Shown here: one piece after another, positions 8,642 through 16,298 of the stretch
Layout of the letters: every line of letters begins with the position of its first letter
Position numbering within the stretch: position 1 is the first letter of the stretch
Origin: Elusimicrobiota bacterium
GTDB taxonomy: Bacteria; Elusimicrobiota; UBA8919
DNA: 64,000 bases
Assembly (NCBI GenBank): GCA_016928195.1
Contig: JAFGLF010000076.1
Span: 17,191 to 81,190, forward strand
Direction: 5' to 3'
The notes under the pieces: generated by a model
The model's input: only the letters and a program-made list of their open reading frames with translations
Told to the model about the DNA's origin: nothing
The model's database searches: none
Made by a program: the position numbers and the translations under genes

Positions 8642-8657
8642 TGTTTCACGTGAAACA
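8642..8657. promoter_or_regulatory. parS: parS site 2 (ParB-binding)
   Basis: A second exact TGTTTCACGTGAAACA. It abuts the start codon of the DUF2723 gene and at the same time encodes the last residues (CFT) and stop codon of the upstream phosphatase gene. Confidence 0.97.
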
Positions 8658-9128
8658 TTTAAATTTGAGTATTTTTGTTAGGCTTCTTTCTATACAATCT
8701 TTAATTTCTTTAAGTTTTAGCTTATTAGCCGGCGGAGGATGACCTAAAGGGTCTTCAATTTCGATTTCACCATCGTCTGCTAATTCTTTAAGTAGGAATG
8801 TTTTTGATTTTGTTCTCGGGAATAAGGTTGTTATAAAACTTTTGTGTCTTTTTTCCATAACAATTATTAGATCAGATTTGTTTATAATTTGTTCAGTAAT
8901 CTGTGTAGAAATATGGTTTGAGAAGTCAATACCGGCATTCTGCATGACTTCCGCAAGATCCCCGTATATCCTGTATTCAGGATTTGCTGCTGTTCCTGCA
9001 GAGCTAACTGTAATATTGGTTATCCCTTTTTCTTTTAGGAGGTTCTTTAAAATGCCCTCACCCATAACTGACCTGCAGACATTCCCAGTGCATACGAAAG
9101 TAATATGTTTTGGACCAGTAGACCCCAT
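8646..9128 (-). CDS. low-molecular-weight protein tyrosine phosphatase / arsenate reductase-like
   Basis: A 160-aa LMW-PTP fold protein. The catalytic P-loop is VCTGNVCRS (CX5R) near residues 12-20, and the general-acid aspartate is in EDPLGHPP near residue 128. Bacterial members usually dephosphorylate tyrosine kinases of exopolysaccharide export, and some reduce arsenate. No tyrosine kinase or ars gene is adjacent, so the substrate is open. The start ATG at 9128 lies 3 nt from the stop of the upstream peptidase gene, whose last codons carry its AAGGA ribosome site. Its 3' end is made of the parS sequence. Confidence 0.9.
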   Translation of the reverse strand: MGSTGPKHITFVCTGNVCRSVMGEGILKNLLKEKGITNITVSSAGTAANPEYRIYGDLAEVMQNAGIDFSNHISTQITEQIINKSDLIIVMEKRHKSFITTLFPRTKSKTFLLKELADDGEIEIEDPLGHPPPANKLKLKEIKDCIERSLTKILKFKCFT

Positions 9129-9131
9129 AAG

Positions 9132-10037
9132 TTAGTCCTTTAACCATGCTTTTTCAAGGTCATATATTGTTTGGAATTCTGATTGATAGCCCAAAAATAA
9201 TGCAGAGTCGAGATTTTCTGTTTCCCTTAGGGTTGCTAAAAAGTTATAAAAATTCGTTTTTGCTCTTTTTTCCAGCATAAATGTTATTAATGATTCTGCC
9301 TGAGCATACCAAATTTCTACTTTTTTTACAGGTGCAGTGTATAGATTTAACGTCAAGAATTCAGGCATTTCCATTCTTTTTGACTTATCAAATTCATATT
9401 TTTTTATATTGCTGTTTTTATTTTCTTCATACATAGCCAGCCCTTCATTTACCCAAACAGATATTTTTGTAGCTTTTCCTTGCATAAAGTCATTAAATAT
9501 AAGATGAGTTGCTTCATGTGGAAGTATGTAATCAAGATGTGGCCCTTCAAAAGTATACATTTTTCTATCAAAAACAAATCCGCCTGACCATTCCGCTCTT
9601 TTTGTATTTTCTTTGTACATCTGCACATCCTTATATATGTAGATTTCGAACCTTTCAGGAGGATTAAAGTTATAAAGATTGGTATCAGCTATTATTGCAT
9701 TATAGATTTTTTCCATTTTTGGAGCTAATTCCTCCAGTAATTGGTTGTTAAATGAATAAATTGTAAAGTGAACAGAGTATGTTTTGGAAAATCCGTTAGG
9801 GATATTGGGGGTAAATTCTCTTGAGGGAACGGATTCATATGCTTTTGCCCGTTGTAATGAAGCAATCTGACCTTTCAGGGACTCTAATTTTTCGTTATTT
9901 TTTCTGACAATTTTTTCATTTTTTCTGTCAATAAAACTTGAAATAGCCATTAAAAAAAAACATAGATAAATTACCAGAGCTACACCAATTATCATAAGCC
10001 AGTGTATCCGGTTTGTTCCCATCGGCGAGGTTTTCAC
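9132..10037 (-). CDS. membrane-anchored HExxH peptidase (peptidase MA-like)
   Basis: A gluzincin-like metallopeptidase. It has one transmembrane helix (MIIGVALVIYLCFFLMAI), a short coiled coil (DRKNEKIVRKNNEKLESLKGQ), then a domain with HEATHLIFNDF and, about 20 residues later, NEGLAMYEE, the HExxH...E zinc site. The catalytic domain would face the periplasm. I choose GTG 10037 because GGAGGAG precedes it; the track's TTG 10067 lacks such a site, and ATG 10022 is another option. It appears to head an operon with the phosphatase and DUF2723 genes. Confidence 0.75.
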   Translation of the reverse strand: MKTSPMGTNRIHWLMIIGVALVIYLCFFLMAISSFIDRKNEKIVRKNNEKLESLKGQIASLQRAKAYESVPSREFTPNIPNGFSKTYSVHFTIYSFNNQLLEELAPKMEKIYNAIIADTNLYNFNPPERFEIYIYKDVQMYKENTKRAEWSGGFVFDRKMYTFEGPHLDYILPHEATHLIFNDFMQGKATKISVWVNEGLAMYEENKNSNIKKYEFDKSKRMEMPEFLTLNLYTAPVKKVEIWYAQAESLITFMLEKRAKTNFYNFLATLRETENLDSALFLGYQSEFQTIYDLEKAWLKD

Positions 10038-10093
10038 CCGTCTCCTCCAATACTTCTTTGTTTGCAATTCCTACACATTATTATATTGTATAC

Positions 10094-10134
10094 AACCCAC
10101 TCGTCTCCTGATAAATTTCAGGAGGGACTGGGTT
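10094..10134. repeat. hyphenated palindrome in the divergent gap
   Basis: AACCCA...TGGGTT outer arms and CTCCTGA...TCAGGAG inner arms form an imperfect hairpin. It ends in CTGGGTTCAT (10128-10137), the same 10-mer that ends the parA palindrome (5471-5480). It lies at the point where gene polarity flips. Confidence 0.5.
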
Positions 10135-10159
10135 CATAAGAGGGATTATACAACAAAAC

Positions 10160-10188
10160 TTGATTTTTGACAAGAGTTTTAATATAAT
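10160..10188 (+). promoter_or_regulatory. predicted promoter of the TMTC-like gene
   Basis: TTGATT (10160-10165), a 17-bp spacer and TATAAT (10183-10188). It would give a leader of about 110 nt containing the CACGAAT-type palindromic repeat. Confidence 0.55.
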
Positions 10189-10218
10189 AAGAATATTAAA
10201 AAAGTCCTCAAATGATTT

Positions 10219-10303
10219 ACGAACCACACGAATATTACACCCAACGAATTCCACGAATAAAATTCATTCGGGGTATTTGTTATCATTAGTGTTATTCGTT
10301 ACC
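10219..10303. repeat. short-unit palindromic repeat, CACGAAT type
   Basis: The left arm carries repeated ACGAAT units (cacacgaatatta, caacgaattcc, cacgaataa). The right arm carries the inverted units (attcattcg, gttattcgttacc). It fills the leader immediately before the ATG at 10307. Confidence 0.6.
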
Positions 10304-10306
10304 ATT

Positions 10307-12163
10307 ATGTATAAAAAAACTATAATTTATTTGGTAGTACTTATAATAATACCCATAAGTGTTTATTTCAATTCATCTTTTAATAAATTTGCCTTTGATG
10401 ATATACATATTGTTGAAAAAAACCCGTTGATAAAAAATACCAAAAATATATTTTTACTCTTTAGAAAAGAATATGGAGCGGAAACAGCACATAAAGACAG
10501 CAAACTTTACCGGCCTTTTATTATGGTGACATATCTGGTAACATATACTATTTTTGGCAGTGAGCCGTTATGGCATCATCTGGGCAATGTTTTGCTTCAT
10601 ACGGTTAATGTGCTTATAGTATTTTTTTTATGTAAGCAGATGCTTATTATTTTTTCGAAAAAAGCCGAGGTAGATACTTCTGCATTTCTCTGTGGGTTAT
10701 TTTTTGCAGTTCATCCTGTATTAGTAGAATCGGTTGCCGGTATTGTCGGAAGAGCAGAGTTAATGACAGGATTCTTTTGTTTAGCGGCGTTTCTGCTTTA
10801 TCTCAGAGGCAGGTTTTATTCATCTATGACATTTTTCTTTTGCGGACTTTTATCAAAGGAAACCGCTATTAGTTTATTCCCGCTGATTATTTTATATGAA
10901 TTGTTTTTTAATAAACGATTATCCAGAATAATCCCGGGATATTTTGCAGTAATACTGTTATATATACCTATAAGATTTCTTGCACTTGACGGACTTATCT
11001 CTGGAGAGAAAATATTTTATTTCAAAGAAGGTATTTTAACCAGAATCTTCACAATGGGAAAAGTTATGGTTTATTATATGAAACTTATGTTTATTCCTTA
11101 TCCGCTGAATCCTGATTGGGGAGTAAGCGGGGTAATATTAAAGTCGGACTCGATTATTGATCCATATGTTTTAATAAGCCTTTTAATTATTTTAGGTATA
11201 TTTTTTCTTGCCTGGTTTCTGCTGAAGTCAAATCCGATAGTTACATTCTCGCTGTTATGGTTTTTTGTTTTTCTTCTGCCGGTATCTAATATTATACCTA
11301 TTGGTGATTTAATGGCAGAAAGATTTTTATATTTACCTACTTTCGGATTTTGCCTGTTTGCAGGGGCCATGATTCCAAAATATAAAATACTTAAAAGAGC
11401 GGCCCCTGTTATTTTGCTGCTTTTTGTGTTTATAACAATAAAACAAAATACTATCTGGAAAAACAATACTTCATTATGGAAATATGTTACCGAAAAATTC
11501 CCGAAGAACTGGCGGGCATATTGGGAATTAGGAAAATGTTACAGGGCTGAAGAAAATTATGCTGAGACAACCAGATTATTCGAAAAATCACTCGCCATCA
11601 GGGAAACGGATTTAGTGTTGTTTGATTATGGTAATATACTACGCAGGCAGAATAATACTGTCGAGGCATTAAAGGTTTTCGATAAATATATTGTGATAAA
11701 CAGAAATAATCCGAAAGTATATTTAGAGAGGGCAAAATGCTTTAATGACATAAGGAATTATGAAAAAGCAAAGGATAATTTTGAAACAGCTATGCTGTTG
11801 TCTCCGGAAGACGATAATGTTATTTACGAAACCGGCAGATTTTATTTATTGAGAAGTAATTGGCGCGTAGCAAAAGAGTATTTTGAAAAAGCAATCAGTA
11901 TTAATAAAAATAATGCCGGGGTTTTGGTGGGATTAGGTGTTTATTATTTCAAAATGGGAGAATTTAATAAAGCAAAAGGTTATTTTAGCAATGCACAGAG
12001 AATAGAACCCGATAATATGGAGGCAGCTTATAATTTAGTAGTTGTGAATATGGAACTTGGGGAAAAGGAAGAAGCGAAGCAATTATTTGAAAAGTTTAAG
12101 CAATTATTCCCAAACGATAAAAAAATTAAGCAGATGGAAGATAAGATATATGAAAAAGTTTAA
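10307..12163 (+). CDS. TMTC-like membrane protein with C-terminal TPR repeats
   Basis: The track's TTG start at 10160 would translate a palindromic repeat, so I take ATG 10307 (MYKKTIIYLVVLIII), giving 618 aa. About 10 membrane segments occupy the first 400 residues, with an early acidic FDD motif, the HHLGNVLLHTVNVL and AVHPVLVESVAGIVGRAEL segments, and GLLSKET. These are typical of the DUF1736/TMTC family of GT-C O-mannosyltransferase-like proteins. About five TPRs follow (WRAYWELGKCYRAEENYAET onward), probably outside the membrane, where they could bind acceptor proteins. It overlaps the patatin gene by 14 bp. Confidence 0.8.
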   Translation: MYKKTIIYLVVLIIIPISVYFNSSFNKFAFDDIHIVEKNPLIKNTKNIFLLFRKEYGAETAHKDSKLYRPFIMVTYLVTYTIFGSEPLWHHLGNVLLHTVNVLIVFFLCKQMLIIFSKKAEVDTSAFLCGLFFAVHPVLVESVAGIVGRAELMTGFFCLAAFLLYLRGRFYSSMTFFFCGLLSKETAISLFPLIILYELFFNKRLSRIIPGYFAVILLYIPIRFLALDGLISGEKIFYFKEGILTRIFTMGKVMVYYMKLMFIPYPLNPDWGVSGVILKSDSIIDPYVLISLLIILGIFFLAWFLLKSNPIVTFSLLWFFVFLLPVSNIIPIGDLMAERFLYLPTFGFCLFAGAMIPKYKILKRAAPVILLLFVFITIKQNTIWKNNTSLWKYVTEKFPKNWRAYWELGKCYRAEENYAETTRLFEKSLAIRETDLVLFDYGNILRRQNNTVEALKVFDKYIVINRNNPKVYLERAKCFNDIRNYEKAKDNFETAMLLSPEDDNVIYETGRFYLLRSNWRVAKEYFEKAISINKNNAGVLVGLGVYYFKMGEFNKAKGYFSNAQRIEPDNMEAAYNLVVVNMELGEKEEAKQLFEKFKQLFPNDKKIKQMEDKIYEKV

Positions 12164-13052
12164 GATCGGATTAGCATTAGGCGGGGGCGGTGCCCGCGGA
12201 CTCGCACATATAGGTGTTTTACGGGTTCTTGAAAAAAATGGAATTATTCCTGATATTGTAACAGGCACGTCAATGGGTGCTATTATAGGCGCAATGTATT
12301 GCTACGGACTTTGTGCCGATGAAATAGAAAAAAAACTTAAAGAGTTCATGGATACGGATATTTATAAAGACCTGAAGTTTGAAAGTGTGCCGCAGGATAA
12401 ATCAAAAAATTTTATCAAAAATATTTATAACAAAATAAAACAAAAAATGATTTTTTATCTTTCAAGCGTAAAAATAGCTTTTTTGGAAAAATCAGCGCTT
12501 GATTCAATGATAGCATACTTTTTACCTGACATTGATTTTTGTGATTTAAAGATTCCGTTTGCCTGTGTTGCAGTAGATATTTCACACAATAAAGAAATTG
12601 TGATGAAAGAAGGCCCTATATGGGAAGCAGTCTTATCAAGTATTTCGATCCCCGGAGTTATGCCTCCAGTAAAGGTCAAAGGACATATTTTTGTTGACGG
12701 CGGCGCTGTCCAGATGATTCCCTTGAATGCTGTACGGGATATGGGCTGTGATTTTTCTATAGGGGTTGATGTCAGTGCCGATATCCCGGAAATATCAGAA
12801 AATGATCTAAGAAATGCATTTGATATCACTCATCATACAAGCGATATAGCCCTTTCAGTTTTAAAACAGATTCAAATTAAAGATGCTGATTTTTTACTAT
12901 CACCGCCTGTGGGAGGTATAAAGTGGTTTGAGTTAAAAAGATTTAGTGAGTGTATTATCGCCGGAGAGAAGGAAACAATAGCAAAAATTCCGGAACTTAA
13001 GAATAGAATAAAAAGCAAACGATCCCGGACATTTTTAAAAAGAATATTTTAA
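12150..13052 (+). CDS. patatin-like phospholipase (RssA/YchK type)
   Basis: A 300-aa Ser-Asp dyad hydrolase. The oxyanion loop GGGGARG is at about residue 10, the nucleophile elbow GTSMG at about 41, and the dyad Asp is in VDGGAV near 190. The track begins at 12057, but ATG 12150 starts the family sequence (MKKFKIGLALGGGGARG); the earlier residues are out-of-frame reading of the TPR gene. Members hydrolyse phospholipid acyl chains. It overlaps the upstream gene by 14 bp, suggesting translational coupling. Confidence 0.92.
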   Translation: MKKFKIGLALGGGGARGLAHIGVLRVLEKNGIIPDIVTGTSMGAIIGAMYCYGLCADEIEKKLKEFMDTDIYKDLKFESVPQDKSKNFIKNIYNKIKQKMIFYLSSVKIAFLEKSALDSMIAYFLPDIDFCDLKIPFACVAVDISHNKEIVMKEGPIWEAVLSSISIPGVMPPVKVKGHIFVDGGAVQMIPLNAVRDMGCDFSIGVDVSADIPEISENDLRNAFDITHHTSDIALSVLKQIQIKDADFLLSPPVGGIKWFELKRFSECIIAGEKETIAKIPELKNRIKSKRSRTFLKRIF

Positions 13053-13089
13053 AAATGAAAGATACTCCTTGTTGTTTTATGGTTTTTTA

Positions 13090-13118
13090 TTGACAAAAGG
13101 GTATAAATAAGGTAAAAT
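13090..13118 (+). promoter_or_regulatory. rpmH promoter with near-zero leader
   Basis: TTGACA (13090-13095), a 17-bp spacer and TAAAAT (13113-13118). The rpmH ATG is only 9 nt after the -10 box, so transcription should begin about 2-3 nt before the start codon. The first 15 bases (TTGACAAAAGGGTAT) match those of the rplM promoter. Confidence 0.7.
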
Positions 13119-13127
13119 TATAGTCTT

Positions 13128-13262
13128 ATGAAACCAACATTTAAGCCAAATGTAAGAAAACGGAAGAAGCACATTGGGTTCAGGGCAAGAATGAAAACTG
13201 CTGCCGGCAGGAAGATATTAAGCCGCCGTAGAAGAAAAGGAAGATACAAACTAACGGTTTGA
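13128..13262 (+). CDS. rpmH: 50S ribosomal protein L34
   Basis: A 44-aa basic protein, too short for the ORF track. It reads [20 protein letters not shown] and ends RKGRYKLTV, matching L34 throughout (family length 44-46). It starts the conserved rpmH-rnpA-yidD-yidC-jag-mnmE origin cluster. The promoter geometry implies an almost leaderless transcript, and no Shine-Dalgarno is present. Confidence 0.97.
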   Translation: MKPTFKPNVRKRKKHIGFRARMKTAAGRKILSRRRRKGRYKLTV

Positions 13263-13266
13263 TGAA

Positions 13267-13611
13267 ATGGCTCTTTCAAGAAAGAACCGTTTAACCAGGA
13301 AAGATAATTTTCTCAGAATAAAGAAATACGGGAAAAGAGTTGTTTCTAACGGGCTTATCTGCTATATTTATCCCAATAACAGCAAAGTTTCAAGGTTAGC
13401 CGTAGTGGCATCCTCAAAATCGGGAATTGCCTGTAATCGGAACCGCCTAAAACGGTGTATACGGGAGGAGTTTCGATTGAATATGCAGCATTTTACCCGC
13501 AATGCGGATGTTATTGTTTTTGCACAAAAGGATGCTGTATCTTTGATAAGTCATACTAAAGTTAGAAAATATTTTCTGAATGTACTAAAGGAATCAAAGA
13601 TTTTAAATTAA
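13267..13611 (+). CDS. rnpA: ribonuclease P protein component
   Basis: A 114-aa basic protein with the RnpA signature [14 protein letters not shown] near residues 57-70 and the N-terminal [16 protein letters not shown]. It assists the RNase P RNA in maturing tRNA 5' ends. It starts 4 nt after the rpmH stop and is followed by yidD after 1 nt, so the three genes form one transcript. Confidence 0.96.
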   Translation: MALSRKNRLTRKDNFLRIKKYGKRVVSNGLICYIYPNNSKVSRLAVVASSKSGIACNRNRLKRCIREEFRLNMQHFTRNADVIVFAQKDAVSLISHTKVRKYFLNVLKESKILN

Positions 13612-13612
13612 A

Positions 13613-13819
13613 ATGAAACAATTATCGGTCTTCGTTATTAAAATATATCAGATTGTTTTTTATATATTCCCGCGACGCTGCAGATTTTATCCAAGCTGTT
13701 CGCAGTATGCGGTTGAGGCAATAGAAAAGTTTGGTTTTTTGAAGGGATGGCTGCTGGCAATAAAAAGAATTTTTAAGTGCGGCCCATGGCATCCCGGCGG
13801 ATATGACCCGGTAGATTAG
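13613..13819 (+). CDS. yidD: membrane protein insertion efficiency factor YidD
   Basis: A 68-aa protein with the conserved core [19 protein letters not shown] and the C-terminal [11 protein letters not shown]. It has an amphipathic N-terminus and is expected at the inner membrane, where it assists YidC-dependent insertion. Its position between rnpA and yidC is the classical one. Confidence 0.96.
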   Translation: MKQLSVFVIKIYQIVFYIFPRRCRFYPSCSQYAVEAIEKFGFLKGWLLAIKRIFKCGPWHPGGYDPVD

Positions 13820-13849
13820 AGATTACGGATTAAGGGATAGGGATTAAGG

Positions 13850-15406
13850 ATGGAAAAAAGGACTTTGGTAGCAATAATTTTATCATTAGCAATACTTTTT
13901 ATATGGCAGGCAATATTTAGGCCGAAACACACCCAGATATCTTCGACATCTACAGGATCTGGTGAAACAACAAAGATAGTACCATCAGAACCTGGTGCAC
14001 AGCCAGATCATCCGCAGCTTATAGAATCTGTTGCCAAGCAGTCGTTAAGAGTAAAAGGTCCGGCTAAAACGATTCAGATTGAAACTGACAAGATGGTTTA
14101 TGTTTTAAGTGAAGATGAGGCTTCGCTTGTTCACTGCTTTTTAAAAGAAGAGATGTTAAAAGAAAAAACAACTGTTGACCTGGTTTTAAACGGTAAATTG
14201 CTGAATGATAAAAATACCGGACAGTGGACATATGTACCGCAAGAGGCCGCCCTGTATCAGGTCAATTTTATAAGAACCATAGGTAATTTTAATATTGAAA
14301 AGACGTTTAATTTTGATAACAATTCCTACCTGGTCGGTATAAAATATATTGTTACGAATATGACCGGAGTCTCTCAAAGTTTTAATGGTTTGACATTGTC
14401 AATTGGCCCCGGGCTTGGTACTGATATAAAAGGATTAAAGGATAACAAACGGCTTTTGCGTGCGATTTCTTATGTACATAAAAAAGTTGAAAAACTCGAT
14501 TTTGACGATGGAGATAGCTGCACTTTTTCAGATAAGAAGTGGGCTGGCTTGGACAATCGCTATTTTCTTTCAGTTTTTCTTAGAACAAAGGATGGATTTA
14601 ATAAAGTAGAAACCGAAAAAGTTGAGAAATTGCCGGTTCTGGGAATAACTACCGGGAAGATTGATTTTTCGCCGAATGGTAAGAAATTCTTTTCAACGAT
14701 TTCTTATACAGGGCCTAAAGGATACAAACATCTGCAGGGGATAAAAATTGATGATATGAACCTGGAACTTGAGAAAGCAATTGATTTTGGTTTCTTCAGT
14801 GATTTGGGCAAGCTGGCGTTTAAAGTTCTAAACTACCTTTATAAAGTAACAAAGAATTACGGCTGGGCCATTTTTATAATTTCCATTTTTCTTAATATTA
14901 TATTTTTTCCGCTTTCCAAGAAATCATTTCGGTCCGCACAGGCGATGAAATCTGTCCAGACAGATGTAAAGGCCCTTCAGGCAAGATATAAGAATGACCC
15001 AAAAAAAATGAATACTGAAGTATGGGCACTTTATAAAGCAAGAGGTGTTAACCCGTTTAGCGGCTGTCTTCCTATGCTGGTACAGCTGCCGATTTTCTTT
15101 GCACTTTTTACAATGTTAAGAAATGCCTATGAACTTCGCGGGGCACCCTGGATTTTCTGGATAACTGATTTATCGGCAAAAGACCCATATTATATACTAC
15201 CAATTATGATGGGCGCAGGAATGTTTTTACAGCAGAAAATGACAGGGGCGGCATCAGACCCGACACAGAAACAAATGATGATATTTATGCCTGTAATATT
15301 TACAGTATTGTTTTTAGGTTTTCCTTCAGGGCTGGTACTTTACTGGTTAACCAACAGCATTGTAACGATTCTCGAACAGTGGCTGATATTTAAAAAAGCA
15401 AAATAG
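13850..15406 (+). CDS. yidC: membrane protein insertase YidC
   Basis: A 518-aa YidC of the Gram-negative architecture: an N-terminal membrane anchor (TLVAIILSLAILFIWQAIF), a large periplasmic beta-sandwich domain (about 60-320), and the conserved insertase core with five helices starting at YGWAIFIISIFLNIIFFPL, including GCLPMLVQLPIFFALF and FPSGLVLYWLTNS. The large periplasmic domain supports a diderm cell. A single-armed repeat (gattacggattaagggatagg) lies just upstream of the ATG. Confidence 0.97.
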   Translation: MEKRTLVAIILSLAILFIWQAIFRPKHTQISSTSTGSGETTKIVPSEPGAQPDHPQLIESVAKQSLRVKGPAKTIQIETDKMVYVLSEDEASLVHCFLKEEMLKEKTTVDLVLNGKLLNDKNTGQWTYVPQEAALYQVNFIRTIGNFNIEKTFNFDNNSYLVGIKYIVTNMTGVSQSFNGLTLSIGPGLGTDIKGLKDNKRLLRAISYVHKKVEKLDFDDGDSCTFSDKKWAGLDNRYFLSVFLRTKDGFNKVETEKVEKLPVLGITTGKIDFSPNGKKFFSTISYTGPKGYKHLQGIKIDDMNLELEKAIDFGFFSDLGKLAFKVLNYLYKVTKNYGWAIFIISIFLNIIFFPLSKKSFRSAQAMKSVQTDVKALQARYKNDPKKMNTEVWALYKARGVNPFSGCLPMLVQLPIFFALFTMLRNAYELRGAPWIFWITDLSAKDPYYILPIMMGAGMFLQQKMTGAASDPTQKQMMIFMPVIFTVLFLGFPSGLVLYWLTNSIVTILEQWLIFKKAK

Positions 15407-15434
15407 AAACGTTGAAAAAGGCTTCAACAGTTTT

Positions 15435-15518
15435 GATTACACAGATTTTAGAAGACGATTACACAGATAATATTGACAGGATTTAATCTGTGTAATCTGT
15501 AATTAAATCGGTGTAATC
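15435..15518. repeat. short-unit palindromic repeat, GATTACACAGATT type
   Basis: The left arm has GATTACACAGATT (15435-15447) and GATTACACAGATAA (15457-15470). The right arm has the inverted AATCTGTGTAATC (15485-15497) and ATCGGTGTAATC (15507-15518). It lies between yidC and jag and could form a long imperfect hairpin. There is no terminator-like T run. Confidence 0.65.
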
Positions 15519-15553
15519 AGGCATAATAAATATTATGCCGGGGGGAGTTTATT

Positions 15554-16219
15554 ATGAGAAAAGAAGTTGAGATAACAGGCAAGACAGCAAATGCAGCAAT
15601 AGAGAAAGGATTAGAAGAACTAGGACTTGAAAAAAAAGATGTGGAGATTAAAATTCTAGATGAAGGTAAATCAGGACTATTCGGATTGATGGGATCCACC
15701 CCTGCAAGAATAAAAATGTCGGTAAAAGATACTGCTCGTCTTTCCGGGAAAGGCAGAAAATCTTCAAATACTGCTTCCGAATTGCCAAAAAATGCTGCAG
15801 AAATATTATCGGAGATTTTTAAGTTATCCGGTTTTAAAACCAAAGTAGCAGCAGAGGTTACATCAATGGGTTCTGTTTTAAATGTTTCAAGCGATGATAG
15901 TGCAATTCTCATAGGCCGCCAGGGTCAAACAATGAGGGCTCTTGAATACATAATGAGGTTAATTTTAAGTAAACAGGAAGGCAAGGGTGTAAAAGTTGCC
16001 ATCAATGTGAACGGTTATTTAGATAAAAAGAATGAAAAAATTATCCAAAAAGCAAAAGAACTTGAAAAGAAAGTAAAAGAAAAAGGCGGCCCTATAAGTA
16101 TAAAACTCTCTGCAAGTGAACGAAAGATAATACATATGGAACTTCAAAATAGTCCGTATGTGGAAACGGTTTCCGAAGGTGTAGGTGACGATAGGAAACT
16201 TATTGTAAGACCGAAGTAA
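15554..16219 (+). CDS. jag: RNA-binding protein Jag/KhpB
   Basis: A 221-aa protein with the three Jag domains: Jag_N (about 1-55, VEITGKTANAAIEKGLEELGL), a KH type II domain with IGRQGQTMRALEYIMRLI (about 115-155), and the R3H region with LSASERKIIHMELQNSPYVETVSEG near the C-terminus. KhpB binds RNA and influences cell division and envelope regulation in other bacteria. A strong GGGGGGAG ribosome site precedes ATG 15554. It sits between yidC and mnmE as in many genomes. Confidence 0.95.
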   Translation: MRKEVEITGKTANAAIEKGLEELGLEKKDVEIKILDEGKSGLFGLMGSTPARIKMSVKDTARLSGKGRKSSNTASELPKNAAEILSEIFKLSGFKTKVAAEVTSMGSVLNVSSDDSAILIGRQGQTMRALEYIMRLILSKQEGKGVKVAINVNGYLDKKNEKIIQKAKELEKKVKEKGGPISIKLSASERKIIHMELQNSPYVETVSEGVGDDRKLIVRPK

Positions 16220-16298
16220 GCATATACCTCCCACCTGCTTATATACCAGAGGTGGAAGGGGTGTATATCAGTTTTAATATTTGAAAGCAGGTGTTGGG

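Noticed and set aside
10160-10306. N-terminal extension of the TMTC-like protein (TTG start in the track)
   Set aside because: It would translate the promoter -35 box onward and the palindromic repeat; ATG 10307 gives a normal membrane-protein start.
15407-15553. Insertion sequence or transposon remnant between yidC and jag
   Set aside because: No transposase coding sequence is present; the inverted units are short and of the dispersed palindrome type.
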